NCBI GenBank assembly: GCA_016938615.1
Contig: JAFGUH010000020.1
Span: 1-42,410 of the forward strand
Length of the DNA stretch: 42,410 nucleotides
Direction: 5' to 3'
From: Halothiobacillaceae bacterium
Lineage (GTDB): Bacteria; Pseudomonadota; Gammaproteobacteria; Halothiobacillales; Halothiobacillaceae
In this document: positions 1 through 7,363 of the stretch, piece by piece
Layout of the letters: every line of letters begins with the position of its first letter
How positions within the stretch are numbered: the first letter of the stretch is position 1
Position numbers and translations under genes: made by a program
Notes under the pieces: generated by a model
The model's input: the letters and a program-made list of their open reading frames with translations, nothing else
Told to the model about the DNA's origin: nothing
Database searches by the model: none

Positions 1-53
1 ACGCCCAACTGCTCTACAACAATCTTCTTGACGCGTTCTTCAACGGTGCTCAT
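1..53 (-). CDS. acpP: Acyl carrier protein, N-terminal part (cut by window edge)
   Basis: Only the first 17 codons are inside the window; they read MSTVEERVKKIVVEQLGV, the classic AcpP start (helix I). AcpP carries growing acyl chains on a phosphopantetheine arm during fatty acid synthesis in the cytoplasm. The ATG (53-51) is preceded by GAAGAGG about 9 nt upstream, a good ribosome site. The modification serine motif (DSL) would lie outside. In most gammaproteobacteria fabG lies directly upstream of acpP; here the upstream side holds a non-coding stretch and dnaE2, so acpP must start from its own promoter. The identification rests on a short but very characteristic sequence. Confidence 0.88.
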   Translation of the reverse strand, partial: MSTVEERVKKIVVEQLG

Positions 54-98
54 TCGTATCGAACCTCTTCTGGTACAAACACTGTTCGGTTAAACGTT

Positions 99-121
99 TT
101 GGCCCGGCAGTTCCGGGCCAA
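99..121 (-). other. Hairpin in the acpP 5' leader
   Basis: A perfect inverted repeat with 9-bp arms (TTGGCCCGG / CCGGGCCAA) and a 5-nt loop. It lies just downstream of the predicted acpP start point and about 46 nt before the ATG. No U-run follows on the minus strand, so it is not a standard terminator. It may stabilise the acpP message or be regulatory; the function is inference. Confidence 0.5.
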
Positions 122-132
122 CACTGACCGGC

Positions 133-161
133 ATTCTATTGAAAACCGCCGGGCAGTCCAA
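133..161 (-). promoter_or_regulatory. Predicted sigma-70 promoter of acpP
   Basis: On the minus strand TTGGAC (161-156), a 17-bp spacer and TAGAAT (138-133) form a plausible promoter. Transcription would start near 126, giving a leader of about 70 nt containing the 99-121 hairpin. The -10 matches the consensus at 5 of 6 bases; the -35 is weaker. Confidence 0.5.
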
Positions 162-296
162 ATAAAAATGGTCCGCCCCGATCTGGCGCCAGAAACGGCG
201 GGACGATCGGCGTGAACGGACGGTTCTCCGGCCCGTGTAAGACCACGGTCTCCGACCCTCGAACCTCGCCTGTCGGATCCCGCCAGGGAGCAAGAC

Positions 297-341
297 AAAA
301 AAATGGGCAGGCCGTTCCCGGGTCCGGGAACCAGCCTACCC
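297..341 (-). terminator. Strong rho-independent terminator
   Basis: Read on the minus strand, a long GC-rich stem (341-325 pairing with 320-305, one bulge, GACC loop) is followed by A then seven T. It ends either the dnaE2 transcript, whose stop codon lies 250 nt upstream, or a separate small RNA starting near 519. Confidence 0.8.
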
Positions 342-519
342 GCAAACTCACCAGCAGGAGGAGTCACGCCAACGAAGAAGGGGGCATTCTCGTCGCGACT
401 CGCGGCCTGAGACCGACACATGATTCAGGAGTTCCCCATGCAGGCAGAGTGTCCCGGGCTCAAGCGTCGTGCGAGACGGGGTGGTTGACTCGATCCACCC
501 TCCTCGTCAACACGTGACG
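297..519 (-). ncRNA. Possible small RNA between dnaE2 and acpP
   Basis: The stretch between the dnaE2 stop and the terminator has no convincing reading frame: the longest ORF runs through the terminator and lacks a ribosome site. It does have a sigma-70-like promoter (526-554) and ends at a strong intrinsic terminator, defining a transcript of about 220 nt. I do not recognise 6S, 4.5S, tmRNA or RNase P sequence in it. The alternative is that it is merely the 3' UTR of dnaE2. Confidence 0.35.
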
Positions 520-525
520 GGAAGA

Positions 526-554
526 AGTATATCGGCCCATCATGCAAATGCAAA
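526..554 (-). promoter_or_regulatory. Predicted promoter for the small RNA
   Basis: On the minus strand TTTGCA (554-549), exactly 17 bp, then TATACT (531-526). The -35 matches at 4 of 6 and the -10 at 5 of 6. It lies in the 3' flank of dnaE2 and points towards the terminator at 341-297. Confidence 0.4.
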
Positions 555-590
555 CCCTTCGCATTACTTTTTGCGAAATGGCCGTTCGGG

Positions 591-3500
591 TCAGTGGAAA
601 TCGCGCGATCGGGCCGGCAATCGGCCCAGCCAATCGCTGTGATCGACCAGCACCCGGGCGACCAGGTGCGACACGCCTTCGCGCCGTTGCCACTGGCCCC
701 GCACCTCCAGCAGACGAGCACCCACCACCACCTGTCGGTACTCGGCGACACGATCGGGCCAGACGATCACGTTGACCGTGCCGGCCTCGTCTTCCAGCGT
801 CATGAACACCGTGCCCTTGGCGGTACCTGGGCGCTGACGCATGGTCACCAGCCCGCAGTAGCGCAGGTGCGCGCCGTCGTGGCGGCTGGCAAGCTCGTCG
901 CTGCGGCGCAGGCGCAAGCGCCTCAGCCGGTCGCGCAGCAGGGCCAGCGGGTGGCCGTTCAGCGACAGGCCCAGTCGCTGGTAGTCGGCGAGGATGGTCT
1001 GCGCTGCGTCGGGCTTGGGCAGGTCGACGCCGGGCTCCGGCGCCATGCGATCGCTTGGCAGCCCTGCCTCCAGGGCGAGATCGTCGGGGATGCCGGTGGC
1101 CGCCCAGTGGGCAGCGTGACGGTTGTTCTCCAGCGAGGCGAAGGCGCCGGCCTGTGCCAGCGCGCGCCGATCACGGCCATCGAGCCGAGCGCGACGAACG
1201 CAATCGGCCACCTGACGGAAAGGCGCGGTTCGGCGCGCGGCCAGCAGGCGCTCGACGCCGCCCGCCGACAACCCCTGGATGCGGTCCAGCCCCAGGCGCA
1301 GGGCATGGGTCTCGACGGCATTGCCTTCCTTCGCCAGTGGCTCGAGCGTGCTTCCGTCGTCGCTTGCCGCGACACAGGGCGGGCGCACCACCACGCCGTG
1401 GCGCCGGGCATCCTGCACCAGCTGGGAGGGGCCGTAGAAGCCCATCGGCTGGCTGTTCAAGAGCGCGCAGTAGAAGGCAACCGGCTCATGGCATTTCAAC
1501 CAGGCCGAGGCGTAGGCGATCACGGCGAAACTGGCCGAATGCGACTCGGGAAAGCCGTACTCGCCGAAACCGAGGATCTGCCGGTAGACCCGGTCGGCGA
1601 ACTCGGGCGCAAAGCCGCGCGCGGTCATGCCGTCATAGAGGCGTCTGCGAAAGTCCTCGAGCGTGCCGCGCTTGCGCCACGCCCCCAGCGCCCGGCGCAA
1701 CTGGTCGGCCTCGCCGGCGGAAAATCCCGCGGCCACCATGGCAAGCTCGATCACCTGCTCCTGGAAGATCGGCACGCCCAGCGTGCGGCCCAGCACCCGC
1801 CGGACGTCCTCGTTGGGGTATTCCTCGCGTTCGAGCCCCTGCCGGCGCTTGAGGTAGGGGTGGACCATCTCGCCCTGGATCGGCCCGGGTCGGACGATCG
1901 CGATCTCGATCACCAGATCGTAGAACGAGCGCGGTTGCAAGCGCGGCAGCATGCTCATCTGTGCCCGCGATTCGATCTGGAACACGCCGACGGTATCGGC
2001 CCGGCTGATCATCTCGAAGGTGGCCGGGTCCTCGCGCGGGATCGACCACAGCGCCAGCGCCCGGTCGCGCGGACGATGGTGATTGACCAACTCCATGGCC
2101 CGGCGCACTGCCGAAAGCATGCCCAGGGCCAGCACGTCGATCTTCATCAGCCCGACGGCGTCGAGATCGTCCTTATCCCACTGGATGACCGTCCGATCGG
2201 CCATCGAGGCGTTCTCCACCGGCACCAGGTCGGCCAGCGGCCCGCGGGCGACAACGAAACCGCCGACGTGCTGTGACAGATGCCGCGGCATGCCGGTCAG
2301 CTGGCGAGCCATCGCGAGCCACCAGCGTATCTGGCGCAGATTGCCGTCGATACCCGCCGCCGCCAGTTTCTCGTCGTCGACTTCACGGTCCCACCAGGCC
2401 AGCTGCTCGTTGACGCGCTCGGTGACGTCCTCGCCCACGCCCAGTGCGCGGGCGGCGTCGCGCAGCGCGGACTTGCGCCGGTAGCGGATCACGGTGGCCG
2501 CCAGCGCGGCGCGGTCGCGCCCGTAGCGGCGATAGATGTACTGCATCACCTCCTCGCGGCGGTGGTGCTCGAAGTCGACGTCGATGTCGGGCGGCTCGGC
2601 GCGCTCCTTGGAGATGAAGCGCTCGAACAGCATCGAGGACTCGGCCGGGTTGACCGCCGTGATGCCGAGCGCGAAGCAGACCGCCGAATTGGCCGCCGAA
2701 CCGCGGCCCTGGCAGAGGATCCCGCGCGAGCGGGCAAAGCGCACGATGTCATGCACGGTCAGAAAGTACGGCTCGAAGGCCATCTGTTCGATGATGCCGA
2801 GCTCGCGCTCGATCTGTGCGGACACGCGTTCGGGGATGCCCTCGGGCCAGCGCGAGGCCGCCCCCTCGAGGGTCAGGCGGCGTAACTGCCCGGCACCGGT
2901 CACCCCGGCGGGGATGTCGTCGAGCGGGTACTCGTAGGACAGCTCGTCGAGCGAAAAGCGGCATGACTCGGCGAGTCGCAGCGACTCGGCGCGCCACTCG
3001 GCCGGGAAGAGCGCGGCGAGCGCCTCGACCGGGCGCAGGTGGCGCTCGGCGTTCGACGGCAACCGGTCGGCCGCCTCCATCACGGTGACGCGATGGCGCA
3101 GGGCCGTGACCACGTCGAGCAGCGGCTTTTCCTCGCGCTCGGCCATCAGCGTGTCGCCCAGCGCGGTGACGGGCAGGCCATAGGCCGAGGCCAGCGCCCG
3201 GGCATGGGCCGCCCGACGCCCGTCCAGCCCGTCGATCCACGCCACCACACCCAGCCACGGGCGGATGCCGCCGGCGAGCAGCCAGTCCGGCGAGCGGCTC
3301 TCGCCGGCCGGCACCTGCCAGATCACCCGCACATCGGCGTCCATGCAATCCACCGGGCCATCTACCGGGCCATCTACTAGGCCCTCCAGCACGTCCGCCC
3401 GCTCGAGCCGGTACTCGCCCTTGGCCGCCGCGCGACGCCCGCGGGTGATCAACTGGCTGATCGCGGCGTAACCCGCCCGGTTCGCGGCCAGCAGTACCAG

Positions 3501-3737
3501 CTCGTCGCCTTCCTCGAGCACCAGACGCATGCCGATGATCAGCTGCGGACGTTCGGTTTCCGGCAACGCCCGCCAGCCCTGCTGGGCACGCACCACCCCG
3601 GCCAGCGAGCACTCGTCGCAGATGGCGATGGCGGCATAGCCGCGTTCGGCCGCCACCGCCACCAGCCGCTCGGGGTCCGGCGTGGCGGTGAGGAAGCTGA
3701 AATTGGAACGAGCGGACAGCTCGGCATGGGCGCTCAT
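591..3737 (-). CDS. dnaE2: Error-prone DNA polymerase DnaE2 (ImuC)
   Basis: 1048 aa, the usual DnaE2 length and shorter than replicative DnaE1 (about 1160 aa). It synthesises DNA across damage in the SOS response, normally with ImuA/ImuB. An N-terminal PHP domain begins ELSARSNFSFL; the polymerase core has CQGRGSAANS (342-351) and PDIDVDFEHHRREEV (383-397), the family signature with the catalytic aspartates; a C-terminal OB-fold (GTVFMTLEDEAGTVNVIVWP) follows. A LexA box ends 7 nt before the ATG and no Shine-Dalgarno is visible, so the message may be leaderless. VDGP is repeated near residues 121-130. It lies 85 bp downstream of recQ; imuA and imuB are not adjacent. Confidence 0.95.
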   Translation of the reverse strand: MSAHAELSARSNFSFLTATPDPERLVAVAAERGYAAIAICDECSLAGVVRAQQGWRALPETERPQLIIGMRLVLEEGDELVLLAANRAGYAAISQLITRGRRAAAKGEYRLERADVLEGLVDGPVDGPVDCMDADVRVIWQVPAGESRSPDWLLAGGIRPWLGVVAWIDGLDGRRAAHARALASAYGLPVTALGDTLMAEREEKPLLDVVTALRHRVTVMEAADRLPSNAERHLRPVEALAALFPAEWRAESLRLAESCRFSLDELSYEYPLDDIPAGVTGAGQLRRLTLEGAASRWPEGIPERVSAQIERELGIIEQMAFEPYFLTVHDIVRFARSRGILCQGRGSAANSAVCFALGITAVNPAESSMLFERFISKERAEPPDIDVDFEHHRREEVMQYIYRRYGRDRAALAATVIRYRRKSALRDAARALGVGEDVTERVNEQLAWWDREVDDEKLAAAGIDGNLRQIRWWLAMARQLTGMPRHLSQHVGGFVVARGPLADLVPVENASMADRTVIQWDKDDLDAVGLMKIDVLALGMLSAVRRAMELVNHHRPRDRALALWSIPREDPATFEMISRADTVGVFQIESRAQMSMLPRLQPRSFYDLVIEIAIVRPGPIQGEMVHPYLKRRQGLEREEYPNEDVRRVLGRTLGVPIFQEQVIELAMVAAGFSAGEADQLRRALGAWRKRGTLEDFRRRLYDGMTARGFAPEFADRVYRQILGFGEYGFPESHSASFAVIAYASAWLKCHEPVAFYCALLNSQPMGFYGPSQLVQDARRHGVVVRPPCVAASDDGSTLEPLAKEGNAVETHALRLGLDRIQGLSAGGVERLLAARRTAPFRQVADCVRRARLDGRDRRALAQAGAFASLENNRHAAHWAATGIPDDLALEAGLPSDRMAPEPGVDLPKPDAAQTILADYQRLGLSLNGHPLALLRDRLRRLRLRRSDELASRHDGAHLRYCGLVTMRQRPGTAKGTVFMTLEDEAGTVNVIVWPDRVAEYRQVVVGARLLEVRGQWQRREGVSHLVARVLVDHSDWLGRLPARSRDFH
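3349..3384 (-). repeat. 12-bp tandem repeat inside dnaE2
   Basis: Three 12-bp units (TCCACCGGGCCA-like on the plus strand) encode a repeated VDGP tetrapeptide in the PHP region of DnaE2. The unit is a multiple of three, so the frame is kept. Confidence 0.7.
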
Positions 3738-3744
3738 TCATATA

Positions 3745-3760
3745 CTGTATATAAATACAG
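3745..3760. promoter_or_regulatory. LexA (SOS) box of dnaE2
   Basis: CTGTATATAAATACAG is a perfect CTGT-N8-ACAG gammaproteobacterial SOS box, extended to TACTGT...ACAGTA. It overlaps the only AT-rich promoter-like sequence before dnaE2, so LexA binding would block transcription. DNA damage should therefore induce dnaE2. Confidence 0.92.
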
Positions 3761-3822
3761 TATTACAGGAAACCTCCGCATGTATCGATGGCCGCGAATG
3801 GCCGCGGCCACCGTGCCGACCG

Positions 3823-5628
3823 TCATCCGGCGTGAGCCACCAGGATGCGCAGGAAACCCTCGCCGTATTTCTCCAGCTTGTGCTCGCCCACCCCGGAGAC
3901 TGCAGCCATCTCCTCGAGCCGGGACGGGCGAACCTCGAGCATGTGCTTGAGCGTGGCATCGCTGAAGACCATGTACGGCGGGATGCCCTGCTCCTCGGCC
4001 AGCCGCTTGCGATGGGCGCGCAGCGAATCCCAGAGCGGCTCGTCTTCCGTGGGGACCGGGGCGCTACCCGGCTTCGCCCCGCGCCTTCCGGCCTGGCGCT
4101 TTTTCTCCGGGCGCAGGTGCAGGCGTTCCTCGCCCCGGAGCACCGCCCGGGCACTAGGATCGAGATGCAGCCCGCCATGGCCCTCGGCATCGACGGCGAT
4201 CAGCCCACGCGCGATCAACTGGCGGAACAGACCGCGCCAGGCGGTGGCCGACAACTCGCCCCCGATACCGAAGGTGGATATCTGGTCGTGGCCGAAGCGG
4301 CGCATGCGATCGTCCGCCTCGCCGCGCAGGACGGAAACCAGGTAGTTGACGCCGAAACGCTGCCCGGTGCGGTGGATGCAGGACAGGGCCTTCTGCGCCG
4401 CCTCGGTGGCATCCCAGGTCTCCGGCGGATCGAGGCAGTTGTCGCAGTTGCCGCAGGGTTCGGCCAGCGTCTCGCCGAAGTAGCCCAGCAGCGACTGGCG
4501 CCGGCAGCGGGTCTCCTCGGTCAGCCCGAGCATGGCGTCGAGCTTGGCACGCTCGATGCGCTTGATGCGCTCGTCGGCCTCGGAGCCGGCCATCATCTGG
4601 CGGAGGGTGAGCACGTCCTGCAGGCCGTAGTCCATCCAGGCATCCGCCGGCTGGCCGTCGCGCCCCGCCCGGCCGGTCTCCTGATAGTAGGCCTCGATGC
4701 TCTTGGGCAGGTTGAGATGCGCGACGAAGCGCACGTCGGGCTTGTCGATGCCCATGCCAAAGGCGATGGTCGCGACCACGATCACGCCCTCCTCGGCGAG
4801 AAAGCGCTCCTGGACCTGGCGGCGGTGCTCGGCGGACAGCCCGGCGTGATACGGCAGGGCGACCAGGCCCTGCGACGTCAGCCACTCGGCGGTCTGCTCG
4901 ACCTTCTTGCGCGACAGGCAATAGACGATGCCCGCCTCGCCGGCGTGCTCCTCGCGGATAAAGCGCAGCAACCGGTCACGGCTGCCGCCGCTGCCCTGGC
5001 TGATGCGGTAGCGGATGTTGGGCCGGTCGAAACCGGAGACAAAGCGCCGGGCATTCGTGAGCCGCAGGCGGTTGACGATCTCCTCGCGGGTCGCCTCGTC
5101 GGCCGTGGCCGTCAGGGCGATGCGTGGCACGCTCGGGAAATGGTCGGCCAACTCGCCCAGGCGGATGTACTCCGGGCGGAAGTCGTGACCCCACTGGGAA
5201 ACGCAGTGCGCCTCGTCGATGGCGATCAGGTTGATCGGCAGGCCCGCCAGCCGCTCGAGCGCGGCCGGGGTCATCAGCCGCTCGGGCGCCAGGTAGAGCA
5301 GATCGAGCTCGCCGGCGTGCAACTGGCGGATCACCTCGCGGGACTCCTCGGCGGACAGGCTGGAATTGAGAAAGGCGGCGGCCACTCCCAACTGGCGCAG
5401 CGCGGCAACCTGGTCCTGCATCAGGGCGATCAGCGGCGAGACCACGATGGCCGTACCGGGACTCGACAGGGCCGGCACCTGGTAGCACAGCGATTTGCCG
5501 CCGCCGGTGGGCATCAGGACCAGGGCGTCGCGTCCCGAGGTGACCGTCTCGATCACCTCGCCTTGCGGCGGACGGAAGTCCTCGTAGCCGAAGACGCTGT
5601 TCAGGATTTCGCGGGGGCATTTCGACAT
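3823..5628 (-). CDS. recQ: ATP-dependent DNA helicase RecQ
   Basis: 601 aa, a 3'-5' superfamily 2 helicase that restarts stalled forks and feeds the RecFOR pathway. Walker A TGGGKS at 41-46, DEAH at 138-141 (IAIDEAHCVSQWGHDFRPEY), GRAGRDG motif VI, zinc-binding cysteines (CRRQSLLGYFGE...CGNCDNC), a winged helix, and a C-terminal HRDC domain ending LEKYGEGFLRILVAHAG. I chose the ATG at 5628 (MSKCPREILNSVFGY) because it matches the family start; the open frame extends 86 codons further without family likeness. It is divergent from pit and upstream of dnaE2. Confidence 0.95.
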   Translation of the reverse strand: MSKCPREILNSVFGYEDFRPPQGEVIETVTSGRDALVLMPTGGGKSLCYQVPALSSPGTAIVVSPLIALMQDQVAALRQLGVAAAFLNSSLSAEESREVIRQLHAGELDLLYLAPERLMTPAALERLAGLPINLIAIDEAHCVSQWGHDFRPEYIRLGELADHFPSVPRIALTATADEATREEIVNRLRLTNARRFVSGFDRPNIRYRISQGSGGSRDRLLRFIREEHAGEAGIVYCLSRKKVEQTAEWLTSQGLVALPYHAGLSAEHRRQVQERFLAEEGVIVVATIAFGMGIDKPDVRFVAHLNLPKSIEAYYQETGRAGRDGQPADAWMDYGLQDVLTLRQMMAGSEADERIKRIERAKLDAMLGLTEETRCRRQSLLGYFGETLAEPCGNCDNCLDPPETWDATEAAQKALSCIHRTGQRFGVNYLVSVLRGEADDRMRRFGHDQISTFGIGGELSATAWRGLFRQLIARGLIAVDAEGHGGLHLDPSARAVLRGEERLHLRPEKKRQAGRRGAKPGSAPVPTEDEPLWDSLRAHRKRLAEEQGIPPYMVFSDATLKHMLEVRPSRLEEMAAVSGVGEHKLEKYGEGFLRILVAHAG

Positions 5629-5749
5629 GGCGGCTATTGGGCCAGATTCGCCTGATGAAAGGAACCGCCACGACCGACAATGGACGGTCACGATGGTCTG
5701 AGCTAGGGTCGCCAGGATGACGACGTGACAGGATGACAGGCGCAGCGAC

Positions 5750-7324
5750 ATGGATCTCAACGAAATGGCCACATTCGACCAGGTTTCCCGTTCCACCCGG
5801 CAAGAACTCCTGCGCTTCGGCCTGGCGTTGCTGTTCGTTATCGGCGTCGCCCTGTTCACCTGGATCACCCAGGGCCACGTCAGCATGACGATGGTGGTCG
5901 CCGCGGTGATCGGCGCCTACATGGCGATGAACATCGGCGCGAACGACGTGGCCAACAACGTCGGCCCGGCGGTGGGCTCGAAGGCCCTGACGCTGGGCGC
6001 GGCGATCGCGATCGCCGCGATCTTCGAGGCCGCCGGGGCGCTGATCGCCGGCGGCGAGGTGGTCACGACCATCAAGAAGGGCATCATCGATCCGGCCATG
6101 ATCCCCGACCCGACCACCTTCGTCTGGCTGATGATGGCGGCCCTGCTGGCCGCGGCGATCTGGCTCAACCTGGCCACGGCACTGGGCGCGCCGGTCTCCA
6201 CCACGCACTCGATCGTCGGCGGGGTGATGGGCGGCGGGATCGCGGCGGCCGGCTGGGGCATCGCCAACTGGGGCACGGTCGGCCAGATCGCGGCCAGCTG
6301 GGTGGTCTCGCCGTTGCTCGGCGGGGCGCTGGCTGCCGGCCTGCTCTACCTGGTCAAACGCAGCATCACCTACCAGGACGATCTGGTGCGCGCCGCGCGC
6401 AAGCGTGTGCCCTGGTTCCTGGCTCTGATGGCCTGGGCGTTTGCGACCTATCTGGCCGTCAAGGGTCTGAAAAGGGTCCTCGACATCTCCTTTCTCGGCG
6501 CGGCCGCCATCGGCCTGGTGGTTGCCGCGCTGGTGTTCGTCGCCGTCCGCCCGCTGGTCGCTCGCGCCGCCGATCGCATGCAGGAAAACAGCAAGGCCAA
6601 CGTCAATCGCCTGTTCACCCTGCCCCTGATCTTCGCCGCCGCCCTGCTGAGCTTCGCGCACGGCTCGAACGATGTGGCCAACGCCGTCGGCCCGCTCGCG
6701 GCGATCAACGACGCCCTGGTCGGGGGCGGCACCGCTGCCGAGGCGGCCATCCCGCTGTGGGTGATGGCGATCGGCGCCATCGGCCTCGCCGTGGGCCTCG
6801 CGCTCTACGGGCCGAAGCTTATCCGCACCGTCGGCCACGAAATCACCGATATCGACCCGATGCGCGCCTACTGCATCGCCCTGGCCGCCACCCTGACCGT
6901 CATACTCGCCTCGCAGCTCGGCCTGCCGGTCTCGACCACCCACGTGACCATCGGCGCGGTCTTCGGCGTGGGCTTTCTGCGCGAACACCTCAAGTCGAAC
7001 TACGACCTACTCGAGCAGCAGGTCCGCGATCTGCACCCGGATAGCGACGACGACGAGGTGATGCAGGAATACCTCGAACGCTTCCGTGCCGCCTCGCTCA
7101 GTCAAAAGAAGCGGCTGCTGCAGGAACTCAAGAGCAAGAGCACGCGCCGCGAAGTCCACATCAGCAAGCGCCAGCGCAAGGGCCTGAAGAAGATCTACAA
7201 GCGCGAGCTGGTCAAGCGCTCGCTGGTCTTGAAGGTCGCGGCAGCCTGGGTGATCACGGTGCCCGCCGCCGCGCTACTCGCCGCGATGTTCTTCTTCCTG
7301 ATCCGGGGGATGATGGTCGGCTGA
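5750..7324 (+). CDS. pit: Inorganic phosphate transporter, PiT family
   Basis: 524 aa integral inner-membrane protein, a low-affinity metal-phosphate/H+ symporter. It shows the two PHO4 repeats: GANDVANNVGPAVGSKAL (63-80) and GSNDVANAVGP (about 304-314), plus paired PVSTTH motifs. About ten hydrophobic segments are visible. A highly charged cytoplasmic insert (about 417-490, rich in Lys, Arg and Glu) precedes the last membrane segment, a known arrangement in PitA-type proteins. No Pho box or regulatory PhoU gene is adjacent. tmcA starts 39 nt downstream and may be read through from pit. Confidence 0.94.
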   Translation: MDLNEMATFDQVSRSTRQELLRFGLALLFVIGVALFTWITQGHVSMTMVVAAVIGAYMAMNIGANDVANNVGPAVGSKALTLGAAIAIAAIFEAAGALIAGGEVVTTIKKGIIDPAMIPDPTTFVWLMMAALLAAAIWLNLATALGAPVSTTHSIVGGVMGGGIAAAGWGIANWGTVGQIAASWVVSPLLGGALAAGLLYLVKRSITYQDDLVRAARKRVPWFLALMAWAFATYLAVKGLKRVLDISFLGAAAIGLVVAALVFVAVRPLVARAADRMQENSKANVNRLFTLPLIFAAALLSFAHGSNDVANAVGPLAAINDALVGGGTAAEAAIPLWVMAIGAIGLAVGLALYGPKLIRTVGHEITDIDPMRAYCIALAATLTVILASQLGLPVSTTHVTIGAVFGVGFLREHLKSNYDLLEQQVRDLHPDSDDDEVMQEYLERFRAASLSQKKRLLQELKSKSTRREVHISKRQRKGLKKIYKRELVKRSLVLKVAAAWVITVPAAALLAAMFFFLIRGMMVG

Positions 7325-7363
7325 TGCCTCGCCGGGCAGGGGCGGAGTCGTACAATCCTCGCC

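Noticed and set aside
50-421. 123-codon minus-strand ORF upstream of acpP
   Set aside because: Runs through a strong intrinsic terminator and the acpP promoter and leader; no ribosome site.
594-2276. 560-codon plus-strand ORF opposite dnaE2
   Set aside because: Mirrors the dnaE2 codon pattern, low-complexity Gln/Arg/His-rich protein, no ribosome site; a GC shadow.
3682-5655. 657-codon plus-strand ORF opposite recQ
   Set aside because: RecQ on the other strand is unmistakable; this frame has no family likeness and begins inside dnaE2.
4976-6988. 670-codon minus-strand ORF opposite pit and overlapping recQ
   Set aside because: Asp/Arg/Gly/His-rich shadow of pit with no domain.
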